Below are positions 47,101-54,428 of a stretch of DNA of 64,000 nt, piece by piece. The notes beneath the pieces were generated by a model, which did no database searches, was not told where the DNA came from, and worked only from the letters and a program-made list of their open reading frames with translations. The position numbers were made by a program, and so were the translations under genes. Location of the stretch: NCBI GenBank assembly GCA_964410215.1, contig CAYPHA010000017.1:1-64000 (forward strand), read 5' to 3'. How positions within the stretch are numbered: position 1 is the stretch's first letter; every line of letters starts with the position of its first letter. Source of the DNA: CAYPHA01 sp964410215 (GTDB taxonomy: Bacteria > Calditrichota > Calditrichia > Calditrichales > CAYPHA01).

Positions 47101-47248
47101 CGGTTGAAATACTTAACAGCGGATATTCGATGGGTGGCAGCAGATCTACCGGTAAAAAGCGAAAGCCCATAATACCGAGGACAATAATAATGAGGAAAAC
47201 CATCGTCGTGGCAATAGGCCGGTGTACGGCAAGTTTTGTCAGTTTCAT
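44174..47248 (-). CDS. RND-family efflux transporter, inner-membrane pump (AcrB/MexF-like)
   Basis: A 1024-residue HAE-type RND pump: the N-terminal helix RPIATTMVFLIIIVLGIMGF, two large periplasmic loops, and the proton-relay helix GIGLIVDNAIVVLENI (helix 4) with its paired acidic residue, repeated in the second half as IGIVVNNAIVLVDYIN. The order of helices and the internal duplication are complete, so it should be functional. It exports hydrophobic compounds or drugs together with the adaptor encoded just upstream (6-base spacing) and an outer-membrane channel that is not in this window. The closing residues TLVLIPAVYISTHNIIKRF are typical. Confidence 0.93.
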   Translation of the reverse strand: MKLTKLAVHRPIATTMVFLIIIVLGIMGFRFLPVDLLPPIEYPLLSISTVYPNVGPEEIETIITDRVENAIASVPNIEEIRSSSREGRSRVTIEFAQGTSIDGAANDVRAALDRIRDDLPPEAEPPRLWKFDPDNFPVVILGAKSSRDMEELTRILEREISQRFEQIPGVGSVDVWGGVYREIQIQLKRDRLISSRLTSEDVRQALIRENITLPGGDMREGTTDLYVRTRGEYQSVDEIAGTIITMVDDMPIRVRDVAEVVDSFEDINRIVQVDGLPMIRLGIRKQSGSNTVTVAEEAREVMQQINAERDDIDLLMVIDQSEFIQNSINNVQQSALWGGLLAIVILYLFLRNGSSTFIIALSIPISLIATFGLLYFSDLTLNQMSFGGLALGIGLIVDNAIVVLENIVRLRENRGKPEQSALTGTGQVAGAIIASTLTTSVIFLPVVFMQTISGMLFKELALVVVFALFCSLLIALTLVPMLGSRFLKVRERDNNETRTNDKIHSVIWFHKVELFYSRLLNRALQHRRMVFLVTFVTLVVMILLWPLIPVELAPQTDADEIDVELEMAQGTNIAVVNKYLFELDRLVREVTPMDQVRHISVEIRPGDAEVELSLKNASERSINSFVLADRIRNHVQGRIPGGEIRVNAQSGLWMLRRLFGSGGAQAVQVELRGYDLALADRLAQDIQKRMERVPEVADIRLSRREGRPEENFVIDREKIADLGLSVRQVAEVIQTNVGGSRAGVFREGGDEFPITVRLQPKDRLNIQDLNNVAIRTGSGRILPISSVVHGERRRSPTEIDRINSQRVVYITANLESGAALGDVVEKLQTELRGMPLPEGFSLVFSGEYEEQQEAQRDFMLSIIMAVILIYMVMAAQFERFLDPLIVMVSVPLAIIGVVPTLLITGTSLNIQSLMGIVMLIGIVVNNAIVLVDYINLMRREEHLSITDAVSTAARRRLRPILMTTFTTVLGMLPLSFGTGAGGEIQASLARAVIGGLAVSTLITLVLIPAVYISTHNIIKRFANR

Positions 47249-47254
47249 AGACCG

Positions 47255-48565
47255 TTACCTCGCCCCTGCCGCCGTGGTTTCACCGGATGTGGTATCCGGA
47301 ACCAATCGCTGTTGCCGGCGCATGACCTCCTGGAGTAAATCCTGCCTCTGCAAACGTTGCAGTTCGAAAACCCAGTCCCGGTTCACCATTCGTACACGGG
47401 CCTTTCCGGAACCGCCGTTCAGTAGATCATGTCCCAGTGTCACCAGCCATCTATCCGGATCCACGCCGGAAATCCCCGCTTCCATACGTCCTTTTGCCAG
47501 GACATCAACCGGTAAGAATTCAAAAGAGACGGGCGCGGTCAGCATGATGTTTTCATCCTTGCCGACGGTTGTCGCACTTTCACGACTCAGTGAATCGTTG
47601 GCAATATACACACCTGTTTCGCCGGTGACGGGATTTTCATAGAGAGCGGACAGGGGAATAAGCGTTGCCTGCTCGCTTTCCCCGTAGTGTACATCCACAG
47701 CCACAAACATACCTGATTTCAATTGCAGGCCGGGATTGGGCATCTCTATTTCAGCCTCAGTAGTGTGCGTGACGGGATGCAGAAAGGGAGAGATGCGGTT
47801 AATTCTACCCACTAACGGGTCCGTTTCCGGATTGCCCGAAAAGATTTCCACCCTTTGACCGGCGTCGATATAATTAAGCATCCGATCGGTCAGGATAATT
47901 TCAATTTCCACTTCATCTAACTGACCGAGGTTAAAGAGGCGTGTATTACTATTGACAAGCATCCCCACTTCCGCATCGCGGTTACCGATATTTCCGGCTA
48001 CAGGCGCCCTGATTACCGTCTGTTCGAGTGCTTCTTCCCTTTCCTCAAAGGTCGCTTCGGCCTGTTCGATACGCGCCTTCGCCAGTTCCAGATCAGCCTC
48101 AGCGGAAACCGCCCGGCTTTCTATGGTTTCAAGCTCAGCAGGGCTCATCAGTTCTTTCTCGGCCAGGGCTTGTGTACGGGCCAATTCAGCGCGGACTTCT
48201 TTCAGCCGTGCTTCCGCCTGCCGTTCCTGTGCAACGGCAATCTGCAAGGATGCTCTGGCCTGACGGAGACGCTCCCGCAGTTCTTTATCCCGCAGGCGTA
48301 CAAGAGGATCCCCTTTTTCGACATAAGCACCGTCCCTCACATAGACTTCGACGATGGGTGCGTTTACCTGCGGGTATATGGCTACCTGGTTTTTCGCTTT
48401 CACCACGCCGGTCAGTCGTTCCGTCAGGGGAAGTGAACCATATCCCGCCTTCACGGCTTCCACGGCCGGTATCAGGGTATCAGAATTCATTGCCTTACCA
48501 TTGTCCGATTTTCGTCCACAGGCAATTATCAAAAGAAGCAGTGCAGACATTAACACAGTCCGCAT
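47255..48565 (-). CDS. RND efflux periplasmic adaptor (HlyD/AcrA-type) lipoprotein
   Basis: A lipoprotein signal (MRTVLMSALLLLIIAC) followed by the membrane-fusion layout: a lipoyl half (VKAKNQVAIYPQVNAPIVEV ... GDPLVRLRD), a long alpha-helical hairpin rich in Glu/Ala/Arg (LRQARASLQIAVAQERQAEA ... ERQTVI-type return), the second lipoyl half (VIRAPVAGNIGNRDAEVGML) and beta-barrel domains. It pairs with the RND pump, whose start lies six bases after this stop. A GTG 18 bases upstream is an alternative start; the ATG gives the better lipoprotein signal. No TolC-like gene is next to it. Confidence 0.9.
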   Translation of the reverse strand: MRTVLMSALLLLIIACGRKSDNGKAMNSDTLIPAVEAVKAGYGSLPLTERLTGVVKAKNQVAIYPQVNAPIVEVYVRDGAYVEKGDPLVRLRDKELRERLRQARASLQIAVAQERQAEARLKEVRAELARTQALAEKELMSPAELETIESRAVSAEADLELAKARIEQAEATFEEREEALEQTVIRAPVAGNIGNRDAEVGMLVNSNTRLFNLGQLDEVEIEIILTDRMLNYIDAGQRVEIFSGNPETDPLVGRINRISPFLHPVTHTTEAEIEMPNPGLQLKSGMFVAVDVHYGESEQATLIPLSALYENPVTGETGVYIANDSLSRESATTVGKDENIMLTAPVSFEFLPVDVLAKGRMEAGISGVDPDRWLVTLGHDLLNGGSGKARVRMVNRDWVFELQRLQRQDLLQEVMRRQQRLVPDTTSGETTAAGAR

Positions 48566-48693
48566 AATTCTTGTTTTTATCACGTAACTTTTTCCATTTT
48601 ACTATTGAATGATTGTTGGTCAGAAATAACGATCAGCCCTGTATATGCAGGAATATATGGATTTGACAAATCAGAAAAAAACCAAAAATAAAT

Positions 48694-49758
48694 TCATTCC
48701 CGGTTGTCCTTCCGGTCCGGCAGTATGCCTAATTTCCGGGCACGTTTTTCCCACTGGTTCCGGGCCATTTTCTGCATATCGGTTGTTAGGTCGGTTTCAT
48801 CCACAATTTCGATCCCAATAAGTGTTTCCACGATATCTTCCAGTGTCACCAGACCGGCAACCCCACCATATTCATCGACCACCAGGGCCAGATGTTCACG
48901 ATGATCCAGAAGCTGCTCAAACAGATTATACAAAATAGCCGTCTCCGGTACCACGAGGATATCCCGTGCAAAATCACCGATCTTTTTATCTTCTTTGTTT
49001 CTCGAAGCAGAAAGGAGTATATCACTCTTTAAAACATATTGATTAATATTTTCGTGAGTTTCATGGTAAACGGGTATGCGTGAAAACCTTAAATCATGAT
49101 TTGAACGCAATACCTCCGAAACCAGTGCTTCAACCGGCAGTGTAAACATGACCGGACGGGGTGTCATAATATCCCTGGCCATCAGTTTTCCAAACCGCAA
49201 CAGATTTTTGAGGATGACGGATTCTTTATGCAAAATGGAACCTTCCTCATATCCGATATCCAGGATTGCCTTAATTTCATCGCGGCTAACCGAAAGAACC
49301 TTCTTTTCACCGGACAACAGATTGGTGATTTTCCGTGACAACATTACGAACGGATAGAGTAAAACGATCAGTATTCGGAGTATATAGACAGTAGGTACGA
49401 CCAATCTTCGCCAGTGAATGGCACCAAGCGTTTTCGGTATAATTTCCGAAAGGACAAGAATGAGCAGTGTCAGAATTGCAGAAATAACCGACACATAGGC
49501 ATCGCCGAACACAATCATGGCCTGCGCACCCACACCGGCTGCACCAACAGTATGGGCAACCGTGTTCAGGGTTAAAATGGCTGCAAGGGGTCGGTCAATA
49601 TCCTTTTTCAATGCCGTTAAACGGGAACCCAGTACCGGTTGTTTATTTTTAACGGCACCAACGTAGCTTGGCGTCACTGAAAGCAAAACCGATTCAATAA
49701 CTGAACACAGGAATGACACCCCGAGCGCCATGAAGAGAAAAAATAGTAATAAACTCAT
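48694..49758 (-). CDS. CNNM/CorC-type membrane protein with CBS pair
   Basis: A 354-residue protein: three to four hydrophobic segments of the DUF21/CNNM domain (MSLLLFFLFMALGVSFLCS ... ILSEIIPKTLGAIHWRR), then two CBS domains (GKLMARDIMTPRPVMFTLPV; LALVVDEYGGVAGLVTLEDI). 'DEYGG..G.VTLEDI.E..IG' is the hallmark of the hemolysin C/CorC group, implicated in Mg2+/Co2+ transport or resistance. It lacks the C-terminal CorC_HlyC domain found in longer members and ends soon after the second CBS (RARKLGILPDRKDN). It is followed on the minus strand by the efflux adaptor after about 110 bases without a clear terminator. Confidence 0.87.
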   Translation of the reverse strand: MSLLLFFLFMALGVSFLCSVIESVLLSVTPSYVGAVKNKQPVLGSRLTALKKDIDRPLAAILTLNTVAHTVGAAGVGAQAMIVFGDAYVSVISAILTLLILVLSEIIPKTLGAIHWRRLVVPTVYILRILIVLLYPFVMLSRKITNLLSGEKKVLSVSRDEIKAILDIGYEEGSILHKESVILKNLLRFGKLMARDIMTPRPVMFTLPVEALVSEVLRSNHDLRFSRIPVYHETHENINQYVLKSDILLSASRNKEDKKIGDFARDILVVPETAILYNLFEQLLDHREHLALVVDEYGGVAGLVTLEDIVETLIGIEIVDETDLTTDMQKMARNQWEKRARKLGILPDRKDNRE

Positions 49759-49792
49759 AAATCGGCTGTTAATATACAGAAAATCGGATCAT

Positions 49793-49823
49793 AAAAAAAG
49801 GGTGAAGCAACTGCTTCACCCTT
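49793..49823 (-). terminator. Rho-independent terminator after the DUF2911 gene
   Basis: GGGTGAAGC-AACT-GCTTCACCC stem (9 bp) followed on the minus strand by seven T. It stands 21 bases beyond the DUF2911 stop and before the CNNM gene. Confidence 0.9.
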
Positions 49824-49843
49824 AACCGGCAGTCTCTTCTATA

Positions 49844-50698
49844 TTATAACTCTTTTTCCCATGCAGCAATGGCGTCACGATTAAATTTGATATACGCCTC
49901 GTAACCGGCTTTTTCCGCGAGTTCCAGGCTTTCTTCAGCCGTTTTGATAGCTCCTTCATAATCCCCCATCCCGGCCTGGATCTGTGATTTGAGACGGATC
50001 ATCCAGAAGGCTTCCGGCTTCAACTCGACAGCGCGTTCTGCCCAGATCAGCGCCTGTTTAAGATCCTTATCCGTACTGAAATAGTAATCAGCTGCTTTAT
50101 AAAAGATATCCGGATTACTTAATGTCTTATCCTTCATTATTTCAGAAATCTGGCTCATCACCTTGCTGTCCGTATCAACCGTCATACCAAATGCAACTTC
50201 CGTGTTTGCCCAGCGGATAATAAACCTGGCTGCGGAATCGGTGATATCCGCGATTTCAATGGTCAACTGTTCAACCGAATCAGGTAAACGAACAGGCTTT
50301 ACGTTAAAACGCGCAACATCGCCTTCTTTTTTATAATCATTCGTGCCCCAGCCAATATTTTTGGAGAAAATAATCGTCCACTCCCCCTTTCCGGGAACAC
50401 TGAAAAGCGCATATTCTCCGGCCGGTACATCCATGCCTTGTATTTTCACATCATCACTGAATGTGATAGTCGTCGATTTATTCGCACCGGTCCTCCATAT
50501 TTTATCATAGGGAACCAATCCTCCGAAAATATCGCGCCCCTTAACGCCGGGACGGGAATAGGATATAGAAACCTCGGTCAGACCGACCATCTGCGTGACG
50601 GTCGCCATGGGGCTGGGTGCCGGTGTATTCAGCTCCTGTGCCTGTATCATACCCACCACAAGCATGCTCAGTATCGTTATTCGAATCGTATGGAACAT
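49844..50698 (-). CDS. DUF2911 protein with C-terminal TPR-like helices, exported
   Basis: Signal peptide (MFHTIRITILSMLVVGMIQA). Residues ~30-175 match the DUF2911 pattern: VGLTEVSISYSRPGVKGRDI, YDKIWRTGANKSTTITFS, GEYALFSVPGKGEWTIIFSK and the closing beta strands. A helical tail follows with TPR-like repeats (LKQALIWAERAVELKPEAFW; DYEGAIKTAEESLELAEKAG). DUF2911 proteins are common in Bacteroidetes and relatives and have no settled function. The ribosome site GGAGG, eight bases before the ATG, forms part of a 10-bp hairpin arm, suggesting control of translation. Monocistronic, with a terminator. Confidence 0.87.
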   Translation of the reverse strand: MFHTIRITILSMLVVGMIQAQELNTPAPSPMATVTQMVGLTEVSISYSRPGVKGRDIFGGLVPYDKIWRTGANKSTTITFSDDVKIQGMDVPAGEYALFSVPGKGEWTIIFSKNIGWGTNDYKKEGDVARFNVKPVRLPDSVEQLTIEIADITDSAARFIIRWANTEVAFGMTVDTDSKVMSQISEIMKDKTLSNPDIFYKAADYYFSTDKDLKQALIWAERAVELKPEAFWMIRLKSQIQAGMGDYEGAIKTAEESLELAEKAGYEAYIKFNRDAIAAWEKEL

Positions 50699-50707
50699 AG
50701 GAAATGC

Positions 50708-50745
50708 CTCCGTTAAATGGTTTTTGGATGTTTGCTTTAACGGAG
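50708..50745 (-). promoter_or_regulatory. Hairpin that would mask the ribosome site of the DUF2911 gene
   Basis: On the minus-strand mRNA, CTCCGTTAAA pairs perfectly with TTTAACGGAG across an 18-base loop. The second arm carries GGAG of the Shine-Dalgarno sequence (GGAGG, eight bases before the ATG). Pairing seen directly; an RNA-thermometer-like or attenuation role is inference. Confidence 0.55.
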
Positions 50746-50818
50746 CTGTCCGCAGGATTATTTCGGTTTCTTCTGACTTTTATAAAAGGGGTGGGTTGTA
50801 CAGGCGGACTTTTTCAAA

Positions 50819-51589
50819 TCAGACAGCCTTTAGTTTTTTGTGGATGTCCGGGATCGCCTCCTGAGCAGCATCATACCCCCTGCCTATCAATTCATCGATC
50901 CGTTCAATTCGTGTCAGGCTGAATCCGCTGGCATCCGGTTTGATGAGCATATCCAATTGTTTTGTCTGGAGCTGTGTAGCATTTGCGAGCAATATATCGA
51001 TGGCATTATAGATCACCTCAAAAATATTATCAGGTTCTTCATAATCGCTGCGTGTGTTCAAATCGACACCGACAATCACATCGGCGCCCATCGCTTTAAG
51101 CGGAGAAATGGGCACGTTCTCGAGCACGCCGCCATCGACATAAAAATTTCCATTGTATTCAACCGGAGCAAAGATTCCCGGTACACAACTGCTGGCAGTA
51201 ACGGCCACCGATAACGGACCTTCCTTAAAAATAAATTTCTCTCCACTGGAGATATTGGTTGCGATAATGGCCAGCGGCAGATCCAGCTCCTCGATGCTGC
51301 AGTTTCCAAGGTGATCTTCAATTATTTTTCCAAGCTTATTGATGGATAAAAGCCCCATCCGCGAAAGGGTCAACTCTGTAATATCCATCCAGTCCATCGA
51401 TGAGGCCATTTTCCGCATTTCCTTCAGCGATACACCGCCCGCATACAGTGCAGCGATAAATGAACCGATACTGGTACCGGAAATCGCACTGATCTTCAAG
51501 TCTTTTTCTTCAAAAGCCTCTAGTACACCGATATGCGCAGGTCCCAATGCGGCACCACCACCCAATGCCAGACCGATTTTCCCGGCCAT
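50819..51589 (-). CDS. Patatin-like phospholipase (RssA/YlbK type)
   Basis: A 256-residue cytoplasmic-type patatin. The oxyanion loop GLALGGGAALGPAHIGVLE, the nucleophile Ser40 in SGTSIGSFIAALYAGG and the catalytic Asp in FYVDGGVLENVP are all present. The spacing fits the short bacterial RssA-like group, which hydrolyse acyl esters of lipids; the physiological substrate is not known. The start is only four bases from the stop of the SpoIIAA-like gene upstream, so the two are probably co-translated. Confidence 0.93.
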   Translation of the reverse strand: MAGKIGLALGGGAALGPAHIGVLEAFEEKDLKISAISGTSIGSFIAALYAGGVSLKEMRKMASSMDWMDITELTLSRMGLLSINKLGKIIEDHLGNCSIEELDLPLAIIATNISSGEKFIFKEGPLSVAVTASSCVPGIFAPVEYNGNFYVDGGVLENVPISPLKAMGADVIVGVDLNTRSDYEEPDNIFEVIYNAIDILLANATQLQTKQLDMLIKPDASGFSLTRIERIDELIGRGYDAAQEAIPDIHKKLKAV

Positions 51590-51593
51590 TGCT

Positions 51594-51947
51594 TTACTCC
51601 TTGAGGAATGTCCACTCCCTGGCTTTTTCCATTTCCGCCGTTTTAAATCGCCAGTATTTTTTTGAAATGGTTTTCATGTATTCAAAAAGTACCGGCATTG
51701 TTACATAACTCGTAACAATGCCCGTTCGCTCAATAAGAGGATGCTCGGCATCGAAAAACCTGGATTTGTCGATCATAATTTTGTCATACCCTTCGAGGGA
51801 ACTGAGATCGAGTAATATTCGAACTTCACCAAATTTTTCTTTAGCCTTCTGCATCTCCGATACAATTTCTTCGAATTCCCCGGAAGTGAGATGACCATGC
51901 AGGGCGATTTCCAGCTCCCCTTTATCATTTTTTATAATCTTTAACAT
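51594..51947 (-). CDS. SpoIIAA-like (STAS-fold) protein
   Basis: A 117-residue protein with the SpoIIAA-like pattern: IALHGHLTSGEFEEIVSEM, a strand VRILLDLSSLEGYD, and a C-terminal helix with FKTAEMEKAREWTFLK. Members of this family resemble lipid-binding STAS/CRAL-TRIO-type folds rather than true anti-anti-sigma factors, since the phosphorylatable serine region is not conserved. No signal peptide. It is coupled to the patatin gene (four-base gap), which hints at a lipid-related role; that is inference. Confidence 0.82.
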   Translation of the reverse strand: MLKIIKNDKGELEIALHGHLTSGEFEEIVSEMQKAKEKFGEVRILLDLSSLEGYDKIMIDKSRFFDAEHPLIERTGIVTSYVTMPVLFEYMKTISKKYWRFKTAEMEKAREWTFLKE

Positions 51948-51999
51948 ACGTCTTTCTCCTTAATATAACATAAAAACACAGGTTTCAGAATCATAAATA

Positions 52000-52458
52000 T
52001 TATAAATCTTTCATCAGAGCACTATTTGTGGCCAGTCTGCGTTTATCCTGATGCAATACATCCTGAAGCGCATTAAAGACCACCCTGGCTTCCTCTGTCC
52101 CTGATTTTTCGGCGAGATGCCGCAGAATATCTTCCAGCCAGTTATCGAAATGAAGGGCCAGCCTGGTGACTTCTTCAACCGACATATCATCCTTGAAATG
52201 GAAATTTTCCACTTCCTTATCCAGTGACCTCTCCGGTGAAAATTGAATCCACATTTCCATAACGGGCGGATACCCTTGTTCTTCATAACGCTCGATCACA
52301 GACATAAAACCGTCTTTATTTCGTCTCAGGTGGGTTAGAAGCTGCCTGACTGCGCGCTTTTCGGCCCGACTCTCAAGCTGATCATAATAAAGAATAATTT
52401 CTTTGTGTAATTCTTTCAACTGAAGCAGAATATCCTTTACCTGTTTAAACATCATCAT
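52000..52458 (-). CDS. Small helical protein of unknown function, ferritin/hemerythrin-like in character
   Basis: The start MMMFKQVKDILLQLKELHKE is set by GAAGGGAGC just upstream. The ~152 residues are predicted almost wholly helical, with four long amphipathic segments (KEIILYYDQLESRAEKRAVR; LTHLRRNKDGFMSVIERY; VTRLALHFDNWLEDILRHLA; VVFNALQDVLHQDKRRLATN). Scattered His and Glu residues could bind a di-metal site, but the exact ExxH ferritin pattern is not evident. I cannot assign a family. It lies 52 bases upstream of the SpoIIAA-like gene in the same direction and diverges from the sigma-54 activator. Confidence 0.7.
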   Translation of the reverse strand: MMMFKQVKDILLQLKELHKEIILYYDQLESRAEKRAVRQLLTHLRRNKDGFMSVIERYEEQGYPPVMEMWIQFSPERSLDKEVENFHFKDDMSVEEVTRLALHFDNWLEDILRHLAEKSGTEEARVVFNALQDVLHQDKRRLATNSALMKDL

Positions 52459-52786
52459 ATTGCTCCCTTCATTATAGACGATAGATTTACGATATGTTTT
52501 ATTATAGTACAAGAATTATTCCAACGCACATAGAAACTACCTATCTAACTGTTTTTATTAATATTACAACTTCTAAAATATTAGTAATACAATACGTTGC
52601 TGGAAGTTTGAAGAGGGTAATGGGAACGAACTATACAGTTTATTTCACAGATGGCCGGAACTGTACACATTTGGTACAAATCGCCTGAAAATATTGCCCG
52701 GTTACGATTATTAATCGATTCACTACACAATTTGTATGAAATTCATTATATTACGGAAAGCTCCTTAACCTTACTATTAAAAGGCC
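52459..52786. promoter_or_regulatory. Divergent intergenic region
   Basis: A 328-base, AT-rich region between the minus-strand helical-protein gene and the plus-strand sigma-54 activator. On the minus strand TATAAT (52506-52501), preceded by TGTAC, is a candidate -10 box for the helical-protein gene. No -24/-12 element with correct spacing was found for the activator. Nothing else is apparent. Confidence 0.3.
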
Positions 52787-54151
52787 ATGACAACAGAAAA
52801 AAATAACATATTAATCGTTGCTGAAAATAAAGCGCTTAAAAAACAACTCCGGAATCTGTTATCCCCTTCCATGTATGCCGTAACCTGGCTTTCCAATTTT
52901 GAGCGGATTATAAAGTTTTTTGAATCAGACACGTATGATCTTGTAATTATTTCTGGCAATGTCTGTAAAAAATCAACCCTGGATTATCGGGACCTGCTCT
53001 CCGTTATATCCAGGGAGAGCCCGCAAACCCAGATTCTCATGCTGGTAAAAGAAAGCGACCTGGCCCTTTTATCGGATGCCCTGGATGTGGGCGGTTATCA
53101 ATACATCCGTATTCCGGCTCCGGATAAAGAGCTGAAGCTCCTGGTTGATATCGCCCTCAGCAAAAAACCCGATTTTGGTCAGAACCGTTTACTTTCGGAA
53201 GATGAATCCGTTTACCGCTTCGAGGGATTCATCGGCGGGTCAGCAGTCATGCAGAAAGTCTACAAGCAGATACAGCAGGTGGCACCTACTAACATCCCGG
53301 TACTGCTTCTTGGAGAAACCGGCACCGGAAAGGATCTGGCGGCACAGGCTATTCATCATTACAGTGCAAAGAATGATGGTCATTATCTTCCCGTAAATTT
53401 GGGTGCCTTTCCGTCGGATCTGGTGACGAGTGAGCTTTTTGGCCATGAGAAAGGGGCCTTCACGGGCGCCTCCCGGCAGCATTTGGGCGTTTTTGAAACA
53501 GGATCTGACGGAACAGTATTTCTGGATGAGATTGAGTCCGTCGGCGACAAAGTTCAAATCAGTCTCCTGCGTCTGATTGAACAGAAAAAATTCAACCGTC
53601 TGGGCGGTCGACGGGCCATACGGACCGATGCCCGCCTCATTGCCGCTTCCAATGAAGATCTTGAAGAACTGGTCGCACGCGGCAAATTCAGGGAAGACCT
53701 TTATTACAGACTGGATGTGTTCAGAATTGTTTTGCCTCCCCTTCGGGAACGGACGGGCGATATTCCCATGATCGCGGAAGAACTTATCGCCGGTTTTAAC
53801 CATGAATTTAACAAAAAAATTATCCGGATTAAAGCGGAATGCATGCACGCATTGGAAGCATATGAATGGCCTGGTAATGTGCGTGAACTGAAGAATGTGC
53901 TTCAGGGCGCTGTTCTTGTCTGTGATGACGAAGAAATTGGAGAGGAACATCTGCCGGAACGCCTGAGACAAAAAACCGGCGATCCGGCAAAGCTGGTCGT
54001 TGAAGTCGGGCAATCCCTTGATTTCGTTGAAAAGCAGATAATAATGAAAACCCTCGCTCATACGAAAGACAATCGGAAAAAAGCGGCCGCACTGCTGGGC
54101 ATAACCCGCCGGGCTCTCTATAATAAACTTCATAAACACGAAATCAAATAA
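52787..54151 (+). CDS. Sigma-54-dependent transcription activator with a degenerate receiver domain
   Basis: A 454-residue NtrC-family activator. The N-terminal ~120 residues have the receiver fold but none of its key residues: the acidic pair is replaced (LIVAEN), the phospho-Asp position is Ser56 (DLVIISGN) and the Lys-Pro loop is IRIPAP. The AAA+ domain is complete: Walker A GETGTGKD (176-183), the sigma-54 contact GAFTGA (223-228), Walker B TVFLDE (243-248) and arginine fingers in the ASNEDLEELVARGKFREDLYYRLD region. A Fis-type helix-turn-helix ends the protein (NRKKAAALLGITRRALYNKL). No sensor kinase is adjacent. A -24/-12 promoter and an upstream palindrome lie just downstream, so the next gene is a likely target. 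Confidence 0.93.
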   Translation: MTTEKNNILIVAENKALKKQLRNLLSPSMYAVTWLSNFERIIKFFESDTYDLVIISGNVCKKSTLDYRDLLSVISRESPQTQILMLVKESDLALLSDALDVGGYQYIRIPAPDKELKLLVDIALSKKPDFGQNRLLSEDESVYRFEGFIGGSAVMQKVYKQIQQVAPTNIPVLLLGETGTGKDLAAQAIHHYSAKNDGHYLPVNLGAFPSDLVTSELFGHEKGAFTGASRQHLGVFETGSDGTVFLDEIESVGDKVQISLLRLIEQKKFNRLGGRRAIRTDARLIAASNEDLEELVARGKFREDLYYRLDVFRIVLPPLRERTGDIPMIAEELIAGFNHEFNKKIIRIKAECMHALEAYEWPGNVRELKNVLQGAVLVCDDEEIGEEHLPERLRQKTGDPAKLVVEVGQSLDFVEKQIIMKTLAHTKDNRKKAAALLGITRRALYNKLHKHEIK

Positions 54152-54208
54152 ACGTTCACAGACATTGATCCTACCTTTCAACTGATTATTCACACTTTAT
54201 CAACATAC

Positions 54209-54225
54209 CGGTTCACGGTGTACCG
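54209..54225 (+). promoter_or_regulatory. Candidate enhancer (upstream activating sequence) for the sigma-54 activator
   Basis: CGGTTCACGGTGTACCG is a 17-base palindrome with a single mismatched pair. Its centre lies about 126 bases before the -24 element, the usual distance for a Fis-type activator site. Function is inferred. Confidence 0.5.
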
Positions 54226-54342
54226 TTTATTCCCATTAGCAAAATTTCTATTCCTTTAATCCTGTTTTTTAAATCAGAAGCATTATAATCATCATATATA
54301 ATTTATTGTTATTTAAAGACTTATAATAAACATACACCTGAT

Positions 54343-54357
54343 TGGCATACTTCTTGT
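54343..54357 (+). promoter_or_regulatory. Sigma-54 (-24/-12) promoter
   Basis: TGGCATACTTCTTGT matches the consensus TGGCAC-N5-TTGC with the exact GG-N10-G(C/T) spacing; only the -12 C is replaced by T. Transcription would start near 54368, about 60 bases ahead of the PRC-barrel start codon. It lies behind a gene for a sigma-54 activator. Confidence 0.75.
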
Positions 54358-54428
54358 CCTTATAGAATTGAAATGTGTGAGTGCTGATGCTCTTGAGAGT
54401 TGCGAGGACAATAAAAGGGCGTTTATTT

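Noticed and set aside
52671..52686. Possible -24/-12 promoter before the sigma-54 activator (TTGGTACAAATCGCCT)
   Set aside because: The GG and GC pairs are separated by 8 bases instead of 10, so it does not fit sigma-54 spacing.
53240..54193. Minus-strand open frame of 317 codons opposite the sigma-54 activator
   Set aside because: The plus-strand gene has complete Walker A, GAFTGA and Fis motifs; the antisense product has no recognisable feature.
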